A stretch of DNA of 64,000 nucleotides from assembly GCF_031200575.1 (NCBI RefSeq), contig NZ_CP133597.1, positions 434,001-498,000 on the forward strand, read 5' to 3'. This DNA is from Ferroplasma sp. (GTDB taxonomy: Archaea > Thermoplasmatota > Thermoplasmata > Thermoplasmatales > Thermoplasmataceae). Made by a program: the position numbers and the translations under genes. The notes beneath the pieces are model-generated. The model did no database searches. It was not told the origin of the DNA and saw nothing but the letters and a program-made list of their open reading frames with translations. Of this stretch, positions 1 to 8,046 are shown in pieces; within the stretch, counting starts at the first letter, position 1; each line of letters begins with the position of its first letter.

Positions 1-120
1 ATTAAAGAACTGTACAAGAGAGAAGAAAAGAAGGAAGAGGCTGCTGAGGAACCAAAACCTGAGCAGACAAATGAAGAAAGCACTGACAAACCAAAAGACA
101 ACGTAAAAGAAAGTCAGTAA
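1..120 (+). CDS. C-terminal tail of an unidentified protein (5' end outside window)
   Basis: The first 39 codons are open in frame 1 and stop with TAA at 118-120, directly before the ATG of the next gene. The visible residues are almost all Lys, Glu, Pro and polar residues, as in a disordered charged tail, so no domain can be named. The zero-base gap to the following methyltransferase gene suggests that the two are co-transcribed. Confidence 0.6.
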   Translation: MKELYKREEKKEEAAEEPKPEQTNEESTDKPKDNVKESQ

Positions 121-831
121 ATGTTGGAACTTGATAAGTTTATTTCCGTGGTGCTTGTAGAGCCTAAATACCAGGGCAATATAGGTGCAGTGGCCAGGTC
201 AATGGCCAACAGCGGGATAAGTGATCTAAGGATTGTAAAAACCCACGTTGAAACCGAGGCACTATACAGATCCATGCATGGCAGGTATATCCTGGAAAAT
301 GCAAAAATTTTTGATACTTTAAGCGAGGCAGTAAAAGATTTTGATATTATTGCAGGCACATCAGATATATCAAAGTCCGGGGAAAAGTTTAGGAGGGTGC
401 CAACAGGGCCGGAGGAATTCTGGACCCATAATGGGCTTACCGGGCAGAAGGTAGCACTGGTATTTGGAAGGGAAGACAATGGGTTAAACTATGAAGAATT
501 GGGGCTCTGCAACTTCTTCATAAAAATCATAGGCAGCCCCGAATATCCAGTATACAATCTTTCACACGCAGTTGCAATAATTCTCTACGAAATGATAAAA
601 TACAACTATTCTGGAAATGCAACTATAACACACGATATAATTGGCAGGGAAAAAATGGATGTCCTGATGGGGAGAATGGGGGAGTTGCTTTCCAGAATTG
701 ATTACACCGGGGCAGAAAGTGAAATACTCATGAACATGCTTGGGAGAATAGTTGCAAGATCTAATATTACAGAATCAGAATTCTTTAAAATTATGGGCAT
801 ACTGAGGCAGACCATTAACAGGCTCAAATAA
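121..831 (+). CDS. trmJ: TrmJ-like tRNA/rRNA 2'-O-methyltransferase (SPOUT family)
   Basis: The 236-residue product is a SPOUT-class, SAM-dependent RNA ribose methyltransferase. The family motifs are clear: EPKYQGNIGAVAR near residues 14-26, LVFGREDNGL at 113-122 and NLSHAVAI at 146-153. The last two form the knotted SAM-binding site in this family. Archaeal TrmJ methylates the 2'-OH of the nucleotide at position 32 of tRNA; that exact target is inferred from the family. The ATG follows the upstream stop codon with no gap, so translation is probably coupled. A helical region of about 80 residues follows the catalytic domain, as in TrmJ. Confidence 0.85.
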   Translation: MLELDKFISVVLVEPKYQGNIGAVARSMANSGISDLRIVKTHVETEALYRSMHGRYILENAKIFDTLSEAVKDFDIIAGTSDISKSGEKFRRVPTGPEEFWTHNGLTGQKVALVFGREDNGLNYEELGLCNFFIKIIGSPEYPVYNLSHAVAIILYEMIKYNYSGNATITHDIIGREKMDVLMGRMGELLSRIDYTGAESEILMNMLGRIVARSNITESEFFKIMGILRQTINRLK

Positions 832-879
832 AAAATCGGCAAACTTTATGATTATATATAGCATATAGTCATGATAAAG

Positions 880-2223
880 ATGATTTCTGTCCACAGAAGA
901 GTAGACGAAATACCGGTCAGCCCATTTCTGCTGAAAATTACATTTCTTTCTTCCATGGGAATTTTTATGGATGGCTATGTCCTCTCAATATACTCAATCG
1001 CGATACTTTATATGAGGGATTATTTTCATCTCTTTTCAGGTACTCCGTTTTATGTATATTACATAGCCCTGATGGGGTCATCTCTTTTTATAGGGATGTT
1101 TTTCGGGAGTATAATCCTGGGTAATCTTTCAGATAAATATGGGAGGAAAAAAATATATGAATATGATTTAATAATAACCATGGTATTTCTGATACTCACC
1201 GCTATTTCCACAAATATTTTGGAATTTATCATCTTCGAGGTCCTGGCTGGCGTTGGGATTGGTGCTGACTATCCTATAAGTTCCTCAATCCAGGCAGAAT
1301 TTTCACCAAAAAACAAAAGGGGCAAATTCCTCGTATTCAATATATTTTCATGGACAATAGGCGGTGTAGTCCTACTGCTTGTCGCCATACCAGTAATATT
1401 GTATCTTCCTGTAACATTTAACTGGAGAGTACTTTACCTGACAGGTGCAGTAATTCCCTTTTTTGTCATACTATCCAGGAGGAACCTTCCGGAGAGTCCT
1501 TTCTGGCTTACAGGAAAGGGCAGGGATTCTGAGGCGCTGGAATCGTCAAACTATCTGGGCAAATCTGCTGGTGTGGAGGTAAATGAACTGCCATCGGTGG
1601 AAAAAGGCAATTCCAGGGTAAGAGATTTATTTTCAAAAAAGTATCTTTACTATACCATATTCGTTTCAGTGGCCTGGTTTTCCTATGATGTTTCCAGTTA
1701 CGGTGTATGGGAATACACTCCTTCTGCATTCGCCTACAGCAACTCAAACATAATTATGGTTGTGCTGGCAACGCTCCTTGAGGAACTTCCAGTATTCATA
1801 GGATTTCTTATCTGTATGTACTACGTTGAGAAGACTGGAAGAAAAAGTCTTGAACTCATAGGTTTCGGAGGGGCTGCACTATCCCTGGCCATATTTGCCA
1901 TGGTTTCAAATTTCATCGCACTGGGAATTCTTCTCACATTCTTTTCATTTGCCACCATGCATCTTTTCCACAACATGGGCCCAACAAACCTTACATATGA
2001 TTATCCTGTTGAGATTTTTCCAACCAGAATTAGGGGGACTGCCATGGGATTTGCCACATCTGTATCCAGAATAGGCGCCATAGTGGGAACCATAGCATTT
2101 CCACTGATTCTTTTCACGTTGCCATTTACTTATGTTCTGATATTCTTAGTAGTGTTTGAAATAATCGGGTTTTCTATAACATATAAACTGGCACCCGAGC
2201 CAAGGAACAGGGCGCTGACATAG
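880..2223 (+). CDS. MFS transporter (organic solute/H+ symporter type)
   Basis: This is a 447-residue integral membrane protein of the major facilitator superfamily with about 12 hydrophobic segments. The loop 2-3 signature is seen as LSDKYGRKKIY, and the second half carries PVEIFPTRIRGTAMG, typical of the metabolite/sugar symporter branch. The substrate cannot be read from the sequence. An ATG also lies at 871. The ATG at 880 is preferred because the TATA box at 852-860 then lies 20-28 bases upstream, as for a leaderless transcript. It stands alone, about 50 bases after the methyltransferase gene. Confidence 0.85.
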   Translation: MISVHRRVDEIPVSPFLLKITFLSSMGIFMDGYVLSIYSIAILYMRDYFHLFSGTPFYVYYIALMGSSLFIGMFFGSIILGNLSDKYGRKKIYEYDLIITMVFLILTAISTNILEFIIFEVLAGVGIGADYPISSSIQAEFSPKNKRGKFLVFNIFSWTIGGVVLLLVAIPVILYLPVTFNWRVLYLTGAVIPFFVILSRRNLPESPFWLTGKGRDSEALESSNYLGKSAGVEVNELPSVEKGNSRVRDLFSKKYLYYTIFVSVAWFSYDVSSYGVWEYTPSAFAYSNSNIIMVVLATLLEELPVFIGFLICMYYVEKTGRKSLELIGFGGAALSLAIFAMVSNFIALGILLTFFSFATMHLFHNMGPTNLTYDYPVEIFPTRIRGTAMGFATSVSRIGAIVGTIAFPLILFTLPFTYVLIFLVVFEIIGFSITYKLAPEPRNRALT

Positions 2224-2432
2224 AAAAGTCAGGAACTAATTGGAAATATGTCCTGGTTAATATATCAATTCCTGACCAATATAATTTGTTAATGAAAATA
2301 TATATTTAAAATAATATATACAATTGCAACTGCCAGAACTTAGACAGCTGTTGCAATCCATTTTTTATGTTAATGGCTGGGAATCGTTTAGGCTTTACCG
2401 ACTATTTATTATCCATATAGCCTTCACAGGTC

Positions 2433-2444
2433 TTTTATAAATAG
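2433..2444 (+). promoter_or_regulatory. Promoter TATA box of the L18e-L13-S9-rpoN operon
   Basis: The sequence TTTTATAAATAG lies 30-41 bases before the L18e ATG at 2474 and is the best TATA box in the 250-base gap after the MFS gene. The predicted transcript has a leader of roughly ten bases or less. The rest of the gap is AT-rich with no convincing gene. Confidence 0.55.
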
Positions 2445-2473
2445 ATTTATTAATTAATTATCAATACACTAAT

Positions 2474-2842
2474 ATGTCGGTCAAAGTAGAGAGAAAGACA
2501 AGCGTCTATCTAATAGACGTTATAAATAGCCTGCTTGAAAGATCGAGGGAAAACCAGAGCGTATTCTGGCGCGATATCGCCTCTCGATTGAATTCTTCAA
2601 GAAACCATTATGCAAACGTGAACCTGGGGAAACTTGACAGGTTTGTTTCTGAAGGAGAAACAGTGGTAATAGCGGGTAATTTATTATCATCAGGGATTCT
2701 GCATAAAAAAATAAGGATAGCTGCACTAAAAGCCAGTGAAAAAGCTAAACTTAAGCTTGCAGAATCAGGCAGCGAGTTTATAGAGTTAACGGAACTTGCA
2801 AAGGAAAATCCCAGGGGAACCGATTTAAAAATTATAAAGTGA
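2474..2842 (+). CDS. rpl18e: Large-subunit ribosomal protein L18e
   Basis: The 122-residue product matches archaeal L18e (eL18) along its whole length. It has the N-terminal LIDVINSLLERSRENQSVFWRDIA region and a VVIAGNLLSSGILHKKIRIAAL core. L18e is a structural protein of the 50S subunit. It is the first gene of a tightly packed operon whose order (L18e, L13, S9, RpoN) is conserved in archaea. Its TGA overlaps the following ATG in a TGATG arrangement. Confidence 0.95.
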   Translation: MSVKVERKTSVYLIDVINSLLERSRENQSVFWRDIASRLNSSRNHYANVNLGKLDRFVSEGETVVIAGNLLSSGILHKKIRIAALKASEKAKLKLAESGSEFIELTELAKENPRGTDLKIIK

Positions 2843-3261
2843 TGAAAATGATATATATAGACGGGGATAATCATATTTATGGAAGGCTTTCAGCATATGT
2901 TGCCAAACAGCTTCTCTCCGGGGAAGAGGTTGTTATCGTAAATGCGTCGAAAATTGCCATTACCGGAAGCAGAAAATTCATCCTTGACAAATTCAACCAT
3001 AGACGAAACATAGGCAGTGTTAGAAAAGGTCCATACTATCCAAGAACTCCTGATCAGATAATGAGGAGATCTATAGGAGAAATGCTGCCAATAAAGAAAA
3101 CAAAGGGTCTGGAGGCACTTAAAAGATGCAAGGTATACAGTGGGATACCTGGATCTTTGAAGGATGTGGAATTTATCAAGATCGATAAGGCTATGAATAT
3201 AAATGCAACAGGTTTCATAACATTAGGAGATATTTCGAAAATACTGGGTGAGAACCAATGA
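2842..3261 (+). CDS. rpl13: Large-subunit ribosomal protein L13
   Basis: The 139-residue product is archaeal L13 (uL13), a structural 50S protein. Visible landmarks are the GDNHIYGRLSAYVAKQLL start, the EEVVIVNAS strand and KGPYYPRTPDQIMRRSIGEM. The ATG at 2842 overlaps the L18e stop; a GTG at 2839 and an ATG at 2848 are alternatives. The end overlaps the S9 start by four bases (ATGA), so translation along the operon is probably coupled. Confidence 0.95.
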   Translation: MKMIYIDGDNHIYGRLSAYVAKQLLSGEEVVIVNASKIAITGSRKFILDKFNHRRNIGSVRKGPYYPRTPDQIMRRSIGEMLPIKKTKGLEALKRCKVYSGIPGSLKDVEFIKIDKAMNINATGFITLGDISKILGENQ

Positions 3262-3662
3262 GCGATGAGATACTTACAATAGGGAAGAGAAAAACTGCCA
3301 TTGCAAGGGCAGTAACCCGCAAGGGCACTGGCAGGGTCCTGATTAATGGCAGGCCGGTGGAACTGTATCCAATAGACCTTCTGAGGAATAAACTCATGGA
3401 GCCTCTGAAGATACTTGGAGACCGGGCAAATGAAATAGACATTGAAATAAAGGTCGAGGGTGGCGGCAATACAGGTCAGACCGATGCTGCCAGAACCGCC
3501 ATGGCTAAGGGGATAGTGAAATACTTCTCTGACGACCATGAACTGGAAAACACCATAAGGACATATGACAGGACCATGCTGGTAAATGATATAAGAAGAA
3601 AAATGCCGAAGAAACCTATGGGTTCAGGAGCACGTGCCAAGAGGCAGAAATCCTACAGGTGA
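3258..3662 (+). CDS. rps9: Small-subunit ribosomal protein S9
   Basis: The 134-residue product is archaeal S9 (uS9). It opens with the family pattern TIGKRKTAIARAVTRKGTGRV and ends with the basic tail GSGARAKRQKSYR, which in ribosomes reaches the P-site tRNA. The ATG overlaps the end of L13, and the stop lies four bases before the RpoN start. Confidence 0.95.
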   Translation: MSDEILTIGKRKTAIARAVTRKGTGRVLINGRPVELYPIDLLRNKLMEPLKILGDRANEIDIEIKVEGGGNTGQTDAARTAMAKGIVKYFSDDHELENTIRTYDRTMLVNDIRRKMPKKPMGSGARAKRQKSYR

Positions 3663-3666
3663 TATC

Positions 3667-3888
3667 ATGATAATACCGGTAAGATGTTTCAGCTGTGGAA
3701 AGGTGGTAGGATCCGATTACGTTAGATTCGTAGAGGAATCAAAGAAGATCAGGAAAGATACCGGGCACGATCCAACAGGCGAGGAAAAATCTAAAATTCT
3801 GGATAACCTCGGTGTTGAGAGATACTGCTGCAGGAGAATGATCCTTTCAAACGCGGACCTTCTTGGGGAAGTAATCTCATACTCATAA
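3667..3888 (+). CDS. rpoN: DNA-directed RNA polymerase subunit N
   Basis: This 73-residue protein is archaeal RNA polymerase subunit N (Rpb10 homologue), a small zinc protein of the polymerase assembly platform. The zinc ligands are the CFSC pair near the N terminus and the CC pair in VERYCCRRM. The frame is open upstream to 3634, but the family begins MIIPVRCFSCGK, so the ATG at 3667 is taken. It is the last gene of the operon, with AT-rich DNA and a tRNA following. Confidence 0.95.
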   Translation: MIIPVRCFSCGKVVGSDYVRFVEESKKIRKDTGHDPTGEEKSKILDNLGVERYCCRRMILSNADLLGEVISYS

Positions 3889-3981
3889 ACTCTAAAAAAT
3901 ATATTTATTGAGCATGGATAAATTTTATTAAACCATGCATATTGAAAATTTTATATCCTATCTTGGTATTCATAAAAAAAA

Positions 3982-4054
3982 GGGACCGTGGGGTAGCTTG
4001 GTATCCTACCAGCTTGGGGTGTTGGTGACTCCGATTCAAATTCGGACGGTCCCA
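3982..4054 (+). tRNA. tRNA-Pro (anticodon GGG)
   Basis: A full cloverleaf can be folded. The acceptor GGGACCG pairs with CGGTCCC, the anticodon stem CCAGC pairs with GTTGG around the loop TTGGGGT, and the T stem TCCGA pairs with TCGGA around TTCAAAT. The loop gives anticodon GGG, which reads proline codons. CCA is not encoded and no intron is present. The 286 bases after it (4055-4340) hold no gene that I can support. Confidence 0.93.
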
Positions 4055-4340
4055 TTTATTTGGAATTCCTTGGACTTGGTTTCTATTGCTATAAACATAT
4101 GCCATAAATAACGATATTCCAGATTTTATAAGATTGCTTACTATTCCCGAATGAATTATTGAAGCAATGGATGGATGACCTCCTCCCATCGCCAACACGA
4201 AGGGCTTCCCGCTTAAGAGTTAAATATTGTTAATAAGACTGATAGCATAAAAAAAGCAATAATTTCTAACTTCGCGGCATCTTTTTTGTTTTACAGTAAA
4301 TTGATCTCCAAAGATAAATAAAAAAATACATTATAAAAAT

Positions 4341-5705
4341 TTATTGGGCTATGGTTTCCACCTGCTCCCTTGAGCTTCTTGGCCCAAATGCCCATATATC
4401 AACGACAACTATGGCTATGAATACCCATATTATACCGAAGCTTGCAAGAACTCCATGTGGCAGGAATATGTCAACTATAAGCAGTGTAAGTATTGCAGTG
4501 GATACCCTGCTTACTGCATAAACTGTTCCTGCTGCTGTGGGTCTTATTCTGGTAGGGAATATTTCAGCCTGGTATGCATGGAAGAAGTTCGAGAAGTTCC
4601 ACAGTATGAACGTTGTTATAAACCCAAATATTACTATTAGATATACATTGTTCACAACAGCGAATGCCGTTCCAAATATTCCTGCAAGTACTGCTGTGCC
4701 TATTATCCCCCATTTTCTTTCTACCTTGTCTATTATGAACAGATTGAAAACTGAACCGAAGAAGAAGCCAGCATATATCAAAAACGTGAATTCCAGTGTT
4801 TTTGGAAGATCAAATCCCTTTTCAATAAGGAATAAAGGTGATAGGGCGGTGAATCCGTAGAATATCCCTGACTGGAAGAACTGGAATATAAGCATCATTA
4901 TTGTCCTCTTTCTGACATCAGGCTTGAATATATCCTCGTATTTGCTTTTGTTTTCCTCTATTGGTGTATTATGCTCTAGGGGAGGCAGCTCTTTCAGGTT
5001 CTTTGCCTTCATGGTCCTCTGCTCCCAGTCGGTAGTTATTGTATCTGCCTTTTTATAATCTCCGTGCACTTCAAGCCATCTGGGCGATTCCTTTAACCTT
5101 GTCCTGACAGCCCATATGCCGAATCCGACTACTGCCATGAACCAGAAAAGTATTCTCCAGGAATAATACACGGGAGCGACCTTCTGCATTGCAAAGGTCA
5201 GGACTGCTATTACAAATCCTGCGGTTACAGCTATAGTATAAACCCAGGCCAGCCTGTTCCCCCTAACCTTTCCTGGCATCATTTCTGTGGTGAATGAATC
5301 CACCAGTGGGAATTCCCCTCCCACACCTATACCTCCTATGAATACAAATATAGCTATCAGAATAGGAATAGACATAAAACCTGCAATCAGCATTCCCACT
5401 GAGAATACTAATAAATTATACAGGAACACAAATTTCCTGCCACGCCTATCTGCTAGCCATCCGAAAAAAGCACTTCCAAAAAATTCACCCAGAAAGAAAG
5501 CTGTTGTTATTATTGTGGCACCGAGGCTGTCTGATATCCCAAGCACGGATACAACAAGTGCTAGTATGGCACCATTGCCCAGAAGCATCAGTGTCTCAGC
5601 CCACTCGCCGCCTGCAACCATGAGGAGGAAATCCCTCTGCACCGAACTGAATGGAAGGCGTTCTAACCTATCCGAAACACTACCCTTATAAGGTTTATTT
5701 TGCAT
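4341..5705 (-). CDS. MFS transporter, likely linked to the CoA-transferase operon
   Basis: This 454-residue major facilitator protein has about 12 membrane segments, a WLADRRGRKFVFLYN loop 2-3 motif, and EIFPTRIRPTAAG in the second half, as in the organic-acid symporter branch. A hydrophilic central loop lies between the two six-helix halves. The ATG at 5705 is 19-28 bases from the TATA box at 5724-5733, so the message is probably leaderless. The promoter shares an upstream element, at the same spacing, with the enzyme operon that starts at 7915. This suggests that the carrier imports the substrate of that pathway; the substrate is unknown. Confidence 0.85.
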   Translation of the reverse strand: MQNKPYKGSVSDRLERLPFSSVQRDFLLMVAGGEWAETLMLLGNGAILALVVSVLGISDSLGATIITTAFFLGEFFGSAFFGWLADRRGRKFVFLYNLLVFSVGMLIAGFMSIPILIAIFVFIGGIGVGGEFPLVDSFTTEMMPGKVRGNRLAWVYTIAVTAGFVIAVLTFAMQKVAPVYYSWRILFWFMAVVGFGIWAVRTRLKESPRWLEVHGDYKKADTITTDWEQRTMKAKNLKELPPLEHNTPIEENKSKYEDIFKPDVRKRTIMMLIFQFFQSGIFYGFTALSPLFLIEKGFDLPKTLEFTFLIYAGFFFGSVFNLFIIDKVERKWGIIGTAVLAGIFGTAFAVVNNVYLIVIFGFITTFILWNFSNFFHAYQAEIFPTRIRPTAAGTVYAVSRVSTAILTLLIVDIFLPHGVLASFGIIWVFIAIVVVDIWAFGPRSSREQVETIAQ

Positions 5706-5723
5706 AAAAATGCATCATATATG

Positions 5724-5762
5724 TATATATAAAGTAGTATTATAATATGTTAGAGTTTTTCA
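5724..5762 (-). promoter_or_regulatory. Promoter and upstream element of the MFS gene at 5705
   Basis: Read on the plus strand, the TATA box is at 5724-5733. Beyond it lie TATAATATGTTA at 5741-5752 and TTTTTCA at 5756-5762. The 12-base block begins 36 bases from the start codon, exactly as in the promoter of the gene starting at 7915. It reaches to the stop codon of the CoA-transferase gene. Confidence 0.5.
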
Positions 5763-6881
5763 TTATATAACCATTTCTTTCCTAAACGCCATTATCTGAT
5801 CTTCGGTGTAACCTGCTTCCAATAAAACCGATTCTGTATCCCTTCCCAGATCAGGAGCCACATGCCTTCTGGATCCGGCAAATGGCATTCCAGGAATTTT
5901 ATAATCCTTATCAAGATATGCCGTGTCCATGAGATATCTCCCTGCATGAGTATCATGAAGCAGATCCCACGGGCGGTTCAGAACCCCGTAACTGATATTA
6001 TAGGTATTAAGCCTTGCCTTTATGGTATTATAATCTAAAGAAATCAATACTTTTTGAATTTCAGGAATAAGTGTGTCCCTATGTGTATACCTAGCCGTAT
6101 TGGTTTCCATGTCCGGGTTGTCAATGAAATTTTTCATTTCAAAAGCCTGACAGAAATCTTTCCACTGGGCATCAGTTGCAACCGCAATGAAAATTTTTTT
6201 ATTGTCCGCTGATAAAAAGTAATCATAGACACCCCAGGCAAAATTTTTTTCATTGATCGGTGGCAAATCTTTATTTTCGATCTGGTATGTGGCAATATGC
6301 TGACCTGCAAGGAACATTGCGGTCTCAAATAGCCCTATTTCTATAAAGCCAGATTTGTTTTCAGAGATAAACTGAAGTATTCTGGAAACCCCTATGATGG
6401 CAGCAGCCATGTCAACAACGGAAGCTCCCATTCTCATAGGTTTTCCATTCATGCCGGTCATATACGCAAGCCCAGACTCTATCTCTATTGGGTAATCCAG
6501 GGATTTTCTCCCGTGGTACGGTCCCTGCATGTATCCTTTTAACGATAAATAAATTATATCTGGATTGATTTTTTTGCACTCATCAAAGGAAAACCCAAGC
6601 CTATCCATGGTACCGGGGGCCATATTTTCAATAATTATATGGGAAGTTCTTATGAGTTTTCTCAGAATATCCTTTCCTTGTTCTTTTCCTATATCCAGTG
6701 ATACGCTCTTCTTGTCCCTGTTGTAGTACAGAAAGGTGCCGGAACTTGTACCATTTAGGTTCCTGGATACGTCCCCGGTTCCCGGTTTCTCTATCTTGAT
6801 TATTTCATAACCCATATCTGCCAGTACAAGTCCTGCAGTGGGCCCTGCAACTATCTGCCCTATCTCTAATACCCGTTTCAT
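5763..6881 (-). CDS. Family III CoA-transferase (CaiB/BaiF family)
   Basis: The 372-residue protein belongs to the family III CoA-transferases, which move CoA between carboxylic acids. Landmarks are the N-terminal LADMGYEIIKIEKPGTGD motif, RDKKSVSLDI near 56-65, and VVDMAAAI, in which Asp157 matches the catalytic aspartate of the family. It is rather short for the family. Some relatives are alpha-methylacyl-CoA racemases, so the reaction is not certain. The start overlaps the stop of the upstream DRE-TIM gene by four bases, and the pair is clearly an operon. It probably supplies or uses a CoA thioester of that enzyme. Confidence 0.85.
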   Translation of the reverse strand: MKRVLEIGQIVAGPTAGLVLADMGYEIIKIEKPGTGDVSRNLNGTSSGTFLYYNRDKKSVSLDIGKEQGKDILRKLIRTSHIIIENMAPGTMDRLGFSFDECKKINPDIIYLSLKGYMQGPYHGRKSLDYPIEIESGLAYMTGMNGKPMRMGASVVDMAAAIIGVSRILQFISENKSGFIEIGLFETAMFLAGQHIATYQIENKDLPPINEKNFAWGVYDYFLSADNKKIFIAVATDAQWKDFCQAFEMKNFIDNPDMETNTARYTHRDTLIPEIQKVLISLDYNTIKARLNTYNISYGVLNRPWDLLHDTHAGRYLMDTAYLDKDYKIPGMPFAGSRRHVAPDLGRDTESVLLEAGYTEDQIMAFRKEMVI

Positions 6882-7915
6882 GCAATTTCACCTGCAATTT
6901 TGATTATATCATTTACGGTAAGCACCTCGCCCCTACGGGCAGATTCATCCTTAACCAGAGACACAATGCGATCCAGATTTCTAACATCATAATTAATTCC
7001 ATTTTTATTCAGTATTTCCATAATCATTTTTTTTCCTGTGTAAACATTAACTGAATAATTTTTTTCCTCAAAAACAGAACTATAGGCAACATGAGTTCCT
7101 GCTGTCTGTATTACAGAATTATTTCCATACAGTGGCATATTGTCAGAAAAGAATTTTGAGCCTATTTTTTTCATTATTAAACCGTACATATAATTGTATG
7201 CAATTTTCAACCTATCCAGATTTATCCCCTTCTCAATGCCGTTTCTGACAAGATAGTCTGAAATGGTCATGCTATCAGCTATTCCATTCCTCTCACCTGT
7301 CCCGAAGATCGTGGTATCAACATAATCAGAACCTGCTGTGATAGCAGATACAGTATTGGCAACAGCCATCCCATGATCATTGTGGCAGTGTGCTTCAATT
7401 TTTATTTTTGTTCCGTTTTTGACAGATTTGATGACGCTCCATATTTTGCCGGGGTCCAGCATTCCTCTTGTATCAGGCAACTGGATAACATCAACTCCAG
7501 CATCTTCCATTTTTTTACAGAATTTTACAATTTCATTCACATTAAACATATCAATGTCCACGAATCCAATTTCAACCGATCTCCCCTTTGAGCACGCATA
7601 TTTTATATTATCTACAATGGGATCCATGTTATCAATCTTGAAGGGCAGATGCAGGGATATGCTTGCACCAGTTTCATAGATAATATCTATATCCTGCTTC
7701 AATGTCCTCCCCAGTGCGAAAGTCTCTGTAAAATAGCCTTTATTTACTATACTGCGTGTAACATCAAATTCAGACCTGTGTGCCGGAGGATAGGAAACAA
7801 GTGCCCTTTTTATGCCTGATTCTGAAATCAATCGCGCCAGCTCAATTTTTTCTGAAGTTGAAAATGAAAACCCCGGTGTTTGCATACCTTCCCGCAAAGT
7901 ATCATCTGTAATCAT
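6878..7915 (-). CDS. DRE-TIM metallolyase-type enzyme (isopropylmalate/homocitrate synthase-like)
   Basis: The 345-residue TIM-barrel protein opens with DDTLREGMQTPGF, carrying the Asp and Arg of the DRE-TIM active site. It has metal ligands His176 and His178 in AHCHNDHG, followed by GTGERNG at 205-211. The GxGER pattern is that of acyl-CoA condensing enzymes (isopropylmalate, homocitrate and Re-citrate synthases). The glycine-rich Cys loop of HMG-CoA lyase is not seen. No leucine-binding regulatory domain is present. The ATG at 7915 is preferred over 7924 because it puts the TATA box 21-26 bases upstream. It forms an operon with the CoA-transferase and lies opposite an HTH_10 regulator. The product is unknown. 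Confidence 0.75.
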   Translation of the reverse strand: MITDDTLREGMQTPGFSFSTSEKIELARLISESGIKRALVSYPPAHRSEFDVTRSIVNKGYFTETFALGRTLKQDIDIIYETGASISLHLPFKIDNMDPIVDNIKYACSKGRSVEIGFVDIDMFNVNEIVKFCKKMEDAGVDVIQLPDTRGMLDPGKIWSVIKSVKNGTKIKIEAHCHNDHGMAVANTVSAITAGSDYVDTTIFGTGERNGIADSMTISDYLVRNGIEKGINLDRLKIAYNYMYGLIMKKIGSKFFSDNMPLYGNNSVIQTAGTHVAYSSVFEEKNYSVNVYTGKKMIMEILNKNGINYDVRNLDRIVSLVKDESARRGEVLTVNDIIKIAGEIA

Positions 7916-7935
7916 AAAATACAATTATTAAGCCA

Positions 7936-7971
7936 TATATAATGGCATAATATAATATGTTAAATTTTTCA
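7936..7971 (-). promoter_or_regulatory. Promoter and upstream element of the DRE-TIM/CoA-transferase operon
   Basis: The TATA-like core lies at 7936-7941, inside a small inverted repeat (GCCAT and ATGGC, 7932-7946). Upstream on the coding strand is the block TATAATATGTTA (7951-7962 as read on the plus strand), followed by TTTTTCA at 7965-7971. The same two blocks precede the MFS gene at 5705. The 36-base distance from block to start codon is identical in the two promoters. Confidence 0.5.
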
Positions 7972-8018
7972 GCAAATGCACATAGATTCGGCAATAGATA
8001 TAGTGGTATTACATTAAA

Positions 8019-8028
8019 TTTATATATA
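8019..8028 (+). promoter_or_regulatory. TATA box of the HTH_10 regulator gene
   Basis: The TTTATATATA run lies 19-28 bases before the ATG at 8047, which fits a leaderless transcript. It is divergent from the promoter of the DRE-TIM operon, with about 50 bases between the two elements. Confidence 0.5.
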
Positions 8029-8046
8029 TGCAAATGCTAGCTTACC

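Noticed and set aside
3905-4198. 97-codon minus-strand open frame
   Set aside because: It runs across the tRNA-Pro gene, and its middle residues are the translated tRNA complement; it has no homologue-like features.
6878-7924. Calling the DRE-TIM protein HMG-CoA lyase
   Set aside because: The glycine-rich Cys loop of that lyase is missing, and the GxGER pattern points to condensing enzymes. The pairing with a CoA-transferase alone does not decide it.
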